Shown here one piece after another: positions 1-6,985 of a stretch of DNA of 11,179 nucleotides. The stretch comes from Clostridiales bacterium. Its GTDB lineage: Bacteria; Bacillota_A; Clostridia; Christensenellales; Borkfalkiaceae. Below the pieces are notes generated by a model. It saw only the letters and a program-made list of their open reading frames with translations, had not been told where the DNA came from and ran no database searches. Location: NCBI GenBank assembly GCA_015055785.1, contig SVHQ01000040.1, positions 1-11,179 on the forward strand. The letters run 5' to 3'. Within the stretch, counting starts at the first letter, position 1; each line of letters starts with the position of its first letter. Both the position numbers and the translations under genes were made by a program.

Positions 1-1
1 T

Positions 2-319
2 CCATTGAAAGGGTATTATCCTTTGAAATGGTACGGGGAATTTTATGCGTTAGAACATGAAATTCGTGAGAAAAACCATGTTGAAGAAGTGTATACGATT
101 TGCGGTGTGGATAAAGATGGCAAACTTACGGCAATCGTGACGCATTATTCGGAAAACGATTGGAAAGAAAACGTGCAAGTGAAAGTTGATTTCGGCAAGA
201 AGGCGGAATATGATATTTACCTTTTGGATAAAGACCACGATGGAGAATGGGTAAAAACGGCAAGCGATTTAACTTTTGATATGCCCGTACATTCGTGTAT
301 CATGATAAAAGAAAAATAG
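2..319 (+). CDS. C-terminal end of a glycosidase, GH39-like (partial, 5' end outside window)
   Basis: The reading frame is open to the left edge, and no start with a ribosome binding site is visible, so only the last 105 or so codons of a longer gene are present. The tail begins with a GYYPLKWYGEFY-like helix and continues as alternating beta strands with an EYDIYLLDKDHDGEW segment, ending in a short strand and stop. A helix followed by a small beta-sandwich with a 'YxVYLLDxDHDxE' strand is typical of the C-terminus of GH39-type beta-xylosidases and related clan GH-A enzymes. No catalytic residue lies inside the window, so the family is a judgement from the tail alone and substrate cannot be assigned. 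Other clan GH-A families (for example GH51-like arabinofuranosidases) are alternatives. The stop is 2 nt before the first good start of the MFS permease, implying co-translation and a shared carbohydrate-uptake role. Confidence 0.55.
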   Translation, partial: PLKGYYPLKWYGEFYALEHEIREKNHVEEVYTICGVDKDGKLTAIVTHYSENDWKENVQVKVDFGKKAEYDIYLLDKDHDGEWVKTASDLTFDMPVHSCIMIKEK

Positions 320-321
320 AT

Positions 322-1605
322 ATGGAAATGGATCACTATAAAACAAGTCGTTTTTTGTATATTTTAGAGGCGACTTTTGAATATTTTATTTCAATGCTGG
401 TGACGGGGGCGTATCTTGCTAAAATAACTTCGTCGATTGGTATGAGCGATACTTTGACGGGGATTTTAACGTCTTTTGTATCGCTGGGCTGCGGCTTTCA
501 AATGATTGCCATTTTTTTGGCAAACAAACGTCCTGTTAAGCATTGGGTTACGATATTACACAGTATCAATCAGGTATCGTTTGCATTGATTTATCTCGTG
601 CCGTTTATTAAGCTTTCTAAAATGGCGAAAATTGTTCTATTTATTGTTTTCTTACTGATAGGGCACGCAATCAATAACGTTGTCAATTCACCGAAAATAA
701 ATTGGTTTATGTCCCTGGTGGACGATAAAAAGCGCGGTCGCTTTACAGCGAATAAGGAAATGGTATCCCTGATCGGCGGTATGGTATTCTCGTTTGCAAT
801 GGGGGCAGTTATTGACCATTTTGAAGCGATTGGTAATCAAAACGGAGCATTTATCGTTTGTGGACTGAGTGTGTTTGGTTTGATGCTTTTACACAGCGCA
901 ACGCTTATATTTTCCAAGGAAAAACCCGCAGAAGTAAGTGAAAAAATTCCAACTGGTCAGTTGATAGGTGAATTGATAAAGGATAAGAATCTTTTTAAGG
1001 TGATTTTGGTTTCCGTACTTTGGAATGTAGTGAATTATGCGGCAACGCCATTTTATGGCTCGTATCAAATTAAGGAACTTGGCTTTACTATGACATTCGT
1101 GTCTCTTCTTTCAGCAGCGTATGCGATTGTGCGAACTGTTTTTTCGAGACCGATGGGAAAATTTGCAGATCAATATTCGTTTGCAAGTATGTTGAATATT
1201 TGTTTCAATATTATGTTGGTAGCATTTTGTATCAATATTTTTACCGTACCCACAAATGGAAAGTTTTTTTATACGGTGTATTATATGTTGAATGCAATAG
1301 GTATGGCGGGTATTAACAGTGCGACTATTAACTTGATTTACGATTATGCGGACAAGGAAAAGCGGATAGGCGCGTTTGCATTAAAGAGTATGTTTGCCGG
1401 TTTTGCGGGATTCTTTACTACGCTGATAGTCAGTCCGTTAGTATCCTATATTCAAAGCTGTGATAATACTTTTTTAGGTATACATCTTTATGCTCAGCAA
1501 GTTGTTTCTGCGATTGCGGCGCTTTTGCTGGTCGTTTTAATACTGTATTTGAATTTGGTGGTTAGAAAGATTCAAAAAGATAATAAAAATAATGAAAAGA
1601 GGTGA
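322..1605 (+). CDS. MFS permease, probable sugar or glycoside transporter
   Basis: This is an integral membrane protein of about 427 residues with roughly 12 hydrophobic segments, the normal size for the major facilitator superfamily. The central cytoplasmic loop has a VDDKKRGRFTANKE stretch, matching the basic loop after TM4 that is common in Firmicutes sugar-type MFS proteins. The second half has RPMGKFADQ, a recognisable relic of motif A (G-x-x-x-D-R). I chose ATG 322 because it lies just after the upstream stop. An in-frame GTG at 295 would overlap the glycosidase gene, and ATG 328 is also possible. The ribosome binding site is poor, so translation is probably coupled to the preceding gene. 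Placement between a glycosidase tail and a lipoprotein, with a GH3 enzyme downstream, suggests import of an oligosaccharide or glycoside. The substrate itself is inference only. Confidence 0.85.
   Translation: MEMDHYKTSRFLYILEATFEYFISMLVTGAYLAKITSSIGMSDTLTGILTSFVSLGCGFQMIAIFLANKRPVKHWVTILHSINQVSFALIYLVPFIKLSKMAKIVLFIVFLLIGHAINNVVNSPKINWFMSLVDDKKRGRFTANKEMVSLIGGMVFSFAMGAVIDHFEAIGNQNGAFIVCGLSVFGLMLLHSATLIFSKEKPAEVSEKIPTGQLIGELIKDKNLFKVILVSVLWNVVNYAATPFYGSYQIKELGFTMTFVSLLSAAYAIVRTVFSRPMGKFADQYSFASMLNICFNIMLVAFCINIFTVPTNGKFFYTVYYMLNAIGMAGINSATINLIYDYADKEKRIGAFALKSMFAGFAGFFTTLIVSPLVSYIQSCDNTFLGIHLYAQQVVSAIAALLLVVLILYLNLVVRKIQKDNKNNEKR
1598..1604 (+). promoter_or_regulatory. Strong Shine-Dalgarno for the out-of-frame lipoprotein start
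   Basis: AGAGGTG lies 7 nt before ATG 1612 and overlaps the MFS stop codon. It is the only good initiation signal for the lipoprotein, and it points to an ATG that is one base out of phase with the lipoprotein body. That is why the A-run just downstream matters. Confidence 0.7.
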
Positions 1606-1611
1606 AAAACG

Positions 1612-2308
1612 ATGAAAAAAAATATTTGCGTTTATAGTAGCGTTAGGGTTGTGTTTCGGGGCGGTAGCGTGCAATGGCGGAACCTCGTCCGCGGGAACGG
1701 ATAGTGATACGTTGTCTGAGGAATTTGTAAGCAACGATTCTTTGGTGGAAAGTGAAAGCGTCGCATCTTCTGAAGAATATTCCGACAGCGATAATGTTTT
1801 CGATTCAAGCTCTGATGAAAATTCCTCATCTGAAGAAGAGTCTAACAGTGATTCCATCGAGGACGACTCTAGCGAAGAAAGTATACAGCAAGTGAAAGTG
1901 ACGTTTAAGCAAGGCGGACAGGTAGATATTGTCAAAAAGGTTGAAAAGGGCGGAATGCTGACGGATATCCCTACGCCTGCGCCTAAAGCAGGTTATATAG
2001 TGGAGTGGGAGTCGGTTGATTTCACAAATCTTACGGAGGATATGACCGTCAATGCGATAGAAACGGCGAAAAAATATACACTTAGTTTGAATACGAATGG
2101 CGGTAGCGTAATGCAAACGACAATTACGGTAACCTATGGGCAAGCTTATAAACTTATGATACCCACGAAGGAAAACAAAGTGTTTGACGGATGGTTTTAT
2201 AACGGTATTCATATTTCTTTGAGCAGAATATGGGAGATAGACACTGACAAGGCGGAAGTTACTTTGATAGCTGAATGGAGCAATGGGGGCTGGACTGGTA
2301 ATTATTAA
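1612..2308 (+). CDS. Surface lipoprotein with acidic Ser-rich stalk and two InlB B-repeat-like modules; start separated by a frameshift in an A8 run
   Basis: Read from ATG 1612, the frame closes at a TAG at 1702-1704 after 30 codons. The +1 frame encodes an excellent lipoprotein signal: basic start, hydrophobic core (KKIFAFIVALGLCFGAVAC) and a lipobox AVA-C with the lipidated Cys encoded at 1670-1672. Removing one A from the eight-A run (1615-1622) joins ATG to this frame and gives a protein of about 231 residues. The only in-frame start without a shift is TTG 1649, which would truncate the signal peptide. After the Cys comes a stalk of about 70 residues that is almost all Ser, Asp and Glu (1685-1890). 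Two beta-rich modules follow (about 1891-2070 and 2071-2285), with TFKQGGQ / LNTNGGS openings and ends at a 'xxxAEW' strand, typical of Listeria-Bacteroides (InlB B) repeats. The likely location is the outer face of the membrane. A binding or adhesive role is inferred. The gene follows the MFS stop by 6 nt. Confidence 0.75.
1615..1622 (+). repeat. A8 homopolymer at the lipoprotein start (candidate slippage site)
   Basis: Eight consecutive A residues follow the ATG directly. Seven or ten would put the ATG in frame with the signal peptide and mature lipoprotein, while eight does not. Runs of this length are known to allow transcriptional slippage and replication slippage in AT-rich bacteria. 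A base-call or assembly error is an equally simple reading. Confidence 0.7.
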
Positions 2309-2328
2309 CGATAATGCGAATGTATTAA

Positions 2329-2502
2329 CAACCACTTACAATAAAACGAGTAAATGAACTTTGTAGCGTACAACGAGCACTGCGGAAAGTAAATATGCAT
2401 ATCGCAAAGGGCGAAGCGTTGGGCTTTGTTGGGAAAAAGACGTTTCGTGAGAAAATCGGCAATAGAATGATAGAATGTATAATCACCGTAAAACAATGCT
2501 GA
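2329..2502 (+). pseudogene. Possible remnant of an ABC-transporter ATPase N-terminus
   Basis: No intact gene fills the 233 nt between the lipoprotein and the GH3 gene. One frame stays open for 57 codons. It contains RALRKVNMHIAKGEALGFVG, which follows the usual pattern of the first strands of an ABC ATPase (aromatic or aliphatic 'AL-x-x-V-x-x-x-I-x-x-GE-x-x-G-x-x-G'). A complete Walker A (G-x-x-x-x-G-K-S/T) is then missing: the frame reads GFVGKKTF and the similarity stops. If real, the fragment has lost part of its P-loop and everything after it. There is no convincing start codon or ribosome binding site except an internal ATG at 2395. The match is by eye, and an AT-rich stretch can give 57 open codons by chance, so confidence is low. 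Confidence 0.25.
2478..2483 (+). promoter_or_regulatory. Candidate -10 box upstream of the GH3-GRE cluster
   Basis: A perfect TATAAT hexamer lies about 60 nt before the GH3 start, in the only sizeable gap before the downstream gene set. I do not find a good -35 hexamer at 16-18 nt spacing, so this is a candidate only. A 10-nt perfect palindrome (ATATGCATAT, 2393-2402) upstream could be an operator but is too short to claim. Confidence 0.3.
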
Positions 2503-2541
2503 ACAGGCGACTACTAATAAAAAGATGGAAGAGAACGATTT

Positions 2542-4680
2542 ATGAACGTAGAAGAACTTTTAAAAGTAATGTCCTTGAAGGAAAAAATCTTTCAATTGGA
2601 GCAGTTTAACTCTGTTTTGTTAAAGCCGTTAAAGGGATGGGATGCGACCGGACCGATGAAGGATTTGGGATTAACGGAGGAGGATTTAACGGATACAGGC
2701 TCGTTGCTTAATTCTATGGGTGCAGAACGAATGAAGGATATTCAAAAGGAGTTTCTTGAGAAAAATGAAAACAAAATTCCTCTTGCGTTTATGCACGACG
2801 TTATTCACGGTTACCGCACGATATACCCCATCAACCTCGGCTTAGCGTGCTCGTTTAACCTAGACTTGATACGCGATTGCGCGGAGATGGCGGCGACGGA
2901 GGCAGTGTTGGACGGCGTAAACGTTACGTTTGCGCCTATGGTGGATTTGGCGCGTGACGCGCGTTGGGGCAGGGTGATGGAAACTTCTGGCGAAGACCCT
3001 TATTTGAATAGCCAAATTGCAAGGGTGACGGTGGAAGGGTTCAAAAAGGGCGGTATCGCCACTTGCGTGAAGCATTTTGCGGCATACGGCGGCGCATTAG
3101 CGGGTAAAGATTACGCTGAAGTAGATATGAGTGAATATACCTTACGCGAATATTATTTGCCTGCTTATAAGGCGGCGATAGATGCAGGTGCGGATATGGT
3201 AATGCCTTCGTTTAACGTGTTAAACGGTATTCCTGCAACGGGAAATGCTTGGCTTTTAAACGACGTTTTGCGCGACGAATGGGGTTTTGACGGGGTGATT
3301 GTCAGCGATTACGGCGCAATTGCGGAAATGTGTGCTCATGGCTATGCGGAAGATGAAAAAGATGCGGCGTATAAAGCTTTGACTGCGAATGTGGATATTG
3401 AAATGTGTTCTACTCTATATGCACATAACCTTGAAAAATTATTGGAGGAGGGCAAAATTACACAGGCGCAAATTGATAAAGCTGTGTTGCGCGTGTTAAG
3501 TTTAAAGAAAAAGCTGGGCTTATTTGAAAATCCATACCGTTTTGCAAATGAGGAAAGGGCAAAAGACGTATTTTTATGCGATAAACATCGTGAGCTTGCC
3601 AAAAAGGCGATAGAAGAAAGTGCCGTTCTTTTGAAAAATGACGGCGTTTTGCCGTTGTTTAAAACGACCAAGTCGGTGGCGGTTATAGGACCGCACGGGG
3701 ATACGGGTCACATGCTTGGTTGGTGGCTTTGCGGTGGTTTGGCGGAAGAAACGATAACTGTTTGCGAGGGCTTACGCAGATATAATCCCAATATGGATGT
3801 GCGCTATGCCAAGGGTTGCGAAATCGGTTGGAATAGTACGAATGAGAGTTATATCTCCGAAGCGGTGGCGCTGGCGAAAAACAGCGAGGCGGTGGTGCTT
3901 TGCATAGGTGAAAAGGAAGAGGAAAGCGGCGAATCAAATAGCAAAGCGAATCTTGAATTGCCTGAAGTGCAGTATAAATTGTTGGAAGAAGTGCTTGCGG
4001 TGAATAAAAATGCAGTCGTGTTGCTTTTTACGGGCAGACCACTTGCGCTTACTCGTTTGAATGCGATTGCGCCTGCTATTCTCAACGTATGGTGGCCGGG
4101 AACGGAATGCGGCAACGCTGTGGCGAATTTACTTTTTGGTGAAGTTGTACCATCAGGGAAAATTACCATGTCTTTCCCGTATGCTTCGGGACAGTGTCCT
4201 ATCTATTACAATCATTATCGCACCGGCAGACCCAGTCCCTACGGCAGATATGATATTTTACACGCAACGCGGTATTTGGATGCTCCGAACGAGCCGCTGT
4301 ATCCGTTTGGCTATGGCTTAAGTTATACGGATTTTACCTATTCAGGGATTGAATTAAGCTCAAATTCTATGGAATGTGGCGGTGAAATTACGGCAAGTGT
4401 TACTATTACAAATGCGGGTAAGTATAAAGCAAAAGAAACCGTACAGTTGTATATTCGTGATGTGGCAGGTTCGTTTGTCCGTCCCGTGAAAGAGTTGAAA
4501 GGCTTTGAAAAAATTGAGCTTGACGTTGGCGAAAGCAAAAAAATAACCTTTACGATAACGGAAGAAATGCTTGCTTTCTATGGGGCAGATATGAGACGAA
4601 ATGCGGAAAAAGGGAAGTTCCATGTTTTTATCGGTAAGGATAGCGACGTGGAAACATATCAGGAATTCGAGCTTTTATAA
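2542..4680 (+). CDS. GH3 family beta-glycosidase, BglX-like, cytoplasmic
   Basis: This 712-residue protein hydrolyses terminal non-reducing beta-linked sugars (glucose or xylose in most relatives) by a retaining mechanism. The N-terminal TIM barrel (about 1-330) carries the family landmarks: HDVIHGYRT (85-93), APMVDLARDARWGR (131-144), KHFAAYG (177-183) and the nucleophile Asp256 in VSDYGAI. The alpha/beta sandwich (about 350-550) has an IGEKEEESGE loop (455-464) that should provide the acid/base Glu, and WWPGTECG. A fibronectin-III-like C-terminal domain spans about 590-712. There is no signal peptide, so the enzyme should act inside the cell on imported glycosides. E. coli BglX is periplasmic and longer. 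GGAAGAG-type spacing is replaced by GGAAGAG at 2527-2533, 8 nt before the ATG, which is acceptable. The 79-nt gap to the GRE gene fits one operon. Exact specificity (glucoside versus xyloside) cannot be told from sequence. Confidence 0.93.
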   Translation: MNVEELLKVMSLKEKIFQLEQFNSVLLKPLKGWDATGPMKDLGLTEEDLTDTGSLLNSMGAERMKDIQKEFLEKNENKIPLAFMHDVIHGYRTIYPINLGLACSFNLDLIRDCAEMAATEAVLDGVNVTFAPMVDLARDARWGRVMETSGEDPYLNSQIARVTVEGFKKGGIATCVKHFAAYGGALAGKDYAEVDMSEYTLREYYLPAYKAAIDAGADMVMPSFNVLNGIPATGNAWLLNDVLRDEWGFDGVIVSDYGAIAEMCAHGYAEDEKDAAYKALTANVDIEMCSTLYAHNLEKLLEEGKITQAQIDKAVLRVLSLKKKLGLFENPYRFANEERAKDVFLCDKHRELAKKAIEESAVLLKNDGVLPLFKTTKSVAVIGPHGDTGHMLGWWLCGGLAEETITVCEGLRRYNPNMDVRYAKGCEIGWNSTNESYISEAVALAKNSEAVVLCIGEKEEESGESNSKANLELPEVQYKLLEEVLAVNKNAVVLLFTGRPLALTRLNAIAPAILNVWWPGTECGNAVANLLFGEVVPSGKITMSFPYASGQCPIYYNHYRTGRPSPYGRYDILHATRYLDAPNEPLYPFGYGLSYTDFTYSGIELSSNSMECGGEITASVTITNAGKYKAKETVQLYIRDVAGSFVRPVKELKGFEKIELDVGESKKITFTITEEMLAFYGADMRRNAEKGKFHVFIGKDSDVETYQEFELL

Positions 4681-4759
4681 TAGTAGACGATTCCGGTTCT
4701 TGGAAGTCTTGGGATAACGAGTTGTTTTAAATAAAAAGGATTAAATAGAATAGTTTTTT

Positions 4760-6982
4760 ATGGAATATATTAAAGAAATAGATTATCGTTATATAATGAA
4801 TAAGTATCACGATGCAAGTAAACCATTTAATGCTTTTATGAGGTTTATTCGTCGAGATGAGATTTTTTCGGCGGAAACGGGACTGGACGGCGATGAAATT
4901 AAAAAACAAATATGGATTGAAGACGAAAAAATTAAAGATTTTCCTCATCCTATTCGCAAGGCAAGTGCGTTCGCCTACGTATTAAAAAATACAAGAATTT
5001 CTTGTGATAAGCGGGATAAATTTCCTGCTATCAATGCAATAGATCGACCCTTAAACGCAACGCTCGTTTCAAAATGGAAAGAGGAAGTATTTTGTGAAAT
5101 GATTCCAAATGTCGGAAAGAAGAGAGCGCAGCTTGAACACGATGGTATTGTTACTATGTGGCCAGACTTCGATCACAGTGTCCCCGTATGGGACAGAGTT
5201 CTCTCACTTGGTTTTTCTGGACTCTTGGAAGAAAGTGAAAAAGCAAGAAAGAGTAAGAAATTAACGCAAGAGCAGGAAGCCTTCTTTGAGGGAATAAAAA
5301 TCACTTATGAGGCGATTATAACTTTTATCGGGCGATTAGCGGAGTTGGCGAAAAATACAAGCGGCTCGGAAAGAATGGCGAAGGCATTGTGTAATATTCA
5401 AAGTAATCCTCCTGCCACTTTTTATGAAGCGTTGCTTGTTGATTATATCTATTTTATACTTTCAGAACATATTGAGGGTTTGCAGGTTCGTTCCCTTTCT
5501 AATTTCGATAGGCTTTTTAATGCCTATTATCAAAATGATTTAAAAAATGGGATAACGGAAGAAGAAATTCGTGAAGATTTGGAGTACTTCTTTTTGCAAT
5601 TTACGGCGATTGGGAATTATTGGAATCAACCTGTTTTTTTAGGTGGCGAAAAAGCGGATGGGAGTACAGAAATTAACGAACTTTCGTATTTATTTTTAGA
5701 CGTTTACGATAAAATGAAAATATACAACCCAAAAATCCAAATCAAGGTTGCCAATAGTACGCCGAAAGCCTTTCTTTTAAAGGCACTGGATATGATTCGC
5801 CGAGGCAATAACAGTATCGTGTTTGTATCGGATAAAACGATAAGAACGGCATTGATTAAAAAAGGATTGAGCGAAGAACAGGCGCGTTTATGCAACGTAA
5901 AAGGCTGTTATGAGTATTCTGTTCAAGGCGGCATGGATACAGGTATGAATTATCTCAATCTTTTGAAGCCGCTTGAATATGCGCTCCATTGCGGTTGCGA
6001 TGGGGTTACGGGGAAATTTGCGGGCTTGCAAAGTCCAAGCGTGGAAAAATATGTAGAGTTTAATGATTTTTATGAGGAATATAAAAAGCAGCTTAAATAC
6101 GTCATGGATTGTGCAATGGAAACAGTCAATGCTTACGAAGATTATCTCGCTTATATCAATCCGCAATCGATGCTTTCTGCAACGTATCCATCTTGCCTTG
6201 AAAAAGGGAAAGACGCGCTTGAAGGTGGCGCAATCGAGAATGGAACAGTGCTTGCAGGCGGGTTTATAGCAGATATTGCAGACTCATTAACAGCCATTAA
6301 AAAATATGTATTTGATAAAAAACAGCTTACGTTAAAAGAATTTTGTCGTGTGTTGGATAATAACTACGCAGGATACGAAAAGTTTCGTTTACAACTTTTA
6401 AAAGCTCCCGATAAATATGGCAACGACAAAGAATTGCCCGATGCTTTCGCAAAAGATATAATTGATTTTATTGCAAAATACGTATGCGGACAACCGAATG
6501 CAAAAAAACGCGGTGGTAAATGGACTTGTGGATTTCACGTGGCAAGAATGTCTTATACGCAAGGTGAGGTTACGGCAGCAACGCCGAATGGTAGATTAAA
6601 AGGCGAAGAGCTTTCCAAAAACTGTTCGGCTTCTATGGGGCAAAACAAAGAGGGGGCAACCGCCGCTATTTTATCCGTAACAAAGATTGACGCAACGGCT
6701 TTTACGGGAGATGCTACTTTGGATTTAGGCCTTTTACCGTCTGCTGTAAAAGGAGAAGACGGTTTAGAGGCAATGTATGGATTGCTTATGACTTTTATGA
6801 AACGGAACGGACATGCGATGCATATCAACGTGTTTGATGCCGATACTTTGCGCGATGCGCAAAAACACCCCGAAAAATATCAAGACTTGCAAATCCGCGT
6901 GTGTGGTTGGAACGTACTTTGGAATAACATCAACAAAGTTGAGCAAGACGGGTTTATCAAGCAAGCGGAAAGTTTGATTTAG
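4760..6982 (+). CDS. Glycyl radical enzyme of the Cys-x-Glu eliminase type, function unassigned
   Basis: This 740-residue protein belongs to the pyruvate formate-lyase superfamily: a ten-stranded barrel with a radical Gly on a C-terminal loop that passes the radical to an active-site Cys. The Cys is C383 in NVKGCYEYS, followed by Glu385. A Cys-x-Glu pair is the hallmark of the radical eliminases and lyases (glycerol and propanediol dehydratase, CutC, HypD, isethionate lyase). PFL itself has Cys-Cys at this point, so a PFL function is unlikely. The radical loop is IRVCGWNV with Gly716, 24 residues from the C-terminus. The usual residue after Gly is Tyr; here it is Trp717. The N-terminal half includes DFDHSVPVWDRVLSLGFSGL (136-155), which I do not recognise from a characterised subfamily. 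ATG 4760 is the first start after an in-frame TAG at 4751. The only purine-rich site, AAAAAGGA, is about 19 nt upstream, so initiation is odd. The activase gene lies downstream at 8931. Confidence 0.9.
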   Translation: MEYIKEIDYRYIMNKYHDASKPFNAFMRFIRRDEIFSAETGLDGDEIKKQIWIEDEKIKDFPHPIRKASAFAYVLKNTRISCDKRDKFPAINAIDRPLNATLVSKWKEEVFCEMIPNVGKKRAQLEHDGIVTMWPDFDHSVPVWDRVLSLGFSGLLEESEKARKSKKLTQEQEAFFEGIKITYEAIITFIGRLAELAKNTSGSERMAKALCNIQSNPPATFYEALLVDYIYFILSEHIEGLQVRSLSNFDRLFNAYYQNDLKNGITEEEIREDLEYFFLQFTAIGNYWNQPVFLGGEKADGSTEINELSYLFLDVYDKMKIYNPKIQIKVANSTPKAFLLKALDMIRRGNNSIVFVSDKTIRTALIKKGLSEEQARLCNVKGCYEYSVQGGMDTGMNYLNLLKPLEYALHCGCDGVTGKFAGLQSPSVEKYVEFNDFYEEYKKQLKYVMDCAMETVNAYEDYLAYINPQSMLSATYPSCLEKGKDALEGGAIENGTVLAGGFIADIADSLTAIKKYVFDKKQLTLKEFCRVLDNNYAGYEKFRLQLLKAPDKYGNDKELPDAFAKDIIDFIAKYVCGQPNAKKRGGKWTCGFHVARMSYTQGEVTAATPNGRLKGEELSKNCSASMGQNKEGATAAILSVTKIDATAFTGDATLDLGLLPSAVKGEDGLEAMYGLLMTFMKRNGHAMHINVFDADTLRDAQKHPEKYQDLQIRVCGWNVLWNNINKVEQDGFIKQAESLI

Positions 6983-6985
6983 GTT

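Noticed and set aside
295..321. GTG 295 as the MFS start
   Set aside because: It would overlap the upstream gene by 25 nt and add a charged peptide before the first helix. ATG 322 sits naturally after the stop.
2302..2320. ATTAT-TAACG-ATAAT hairpin after the lipoprotein as a terminator
   Set aside because: The stem is five A-T pairs with no following T-tract, so it is too weak to claim.
1826..2335. Long antisense open frames across the lipoprotein and other genes
   Set aside because: They lie opposite genes with clear domains, show unlikely compositions and have no ribosome binding sites. They are shadows.
2393..2402. Palindrome ATATGCATAT as an operator
   Set aside because: Ten-nt AT-rich palindromes are expected by chance, and no second copy or regulator gene is seen.
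4760..6982. Annotation of the GRE as pyruvate formate-lyase (pflB)
   Set aside because: PFL has adjacent Cys-Cys at the active site and an activase without ferredoxin clusters. Here the site is Cys-Tyr-Glu and the activase has two extra clusters.
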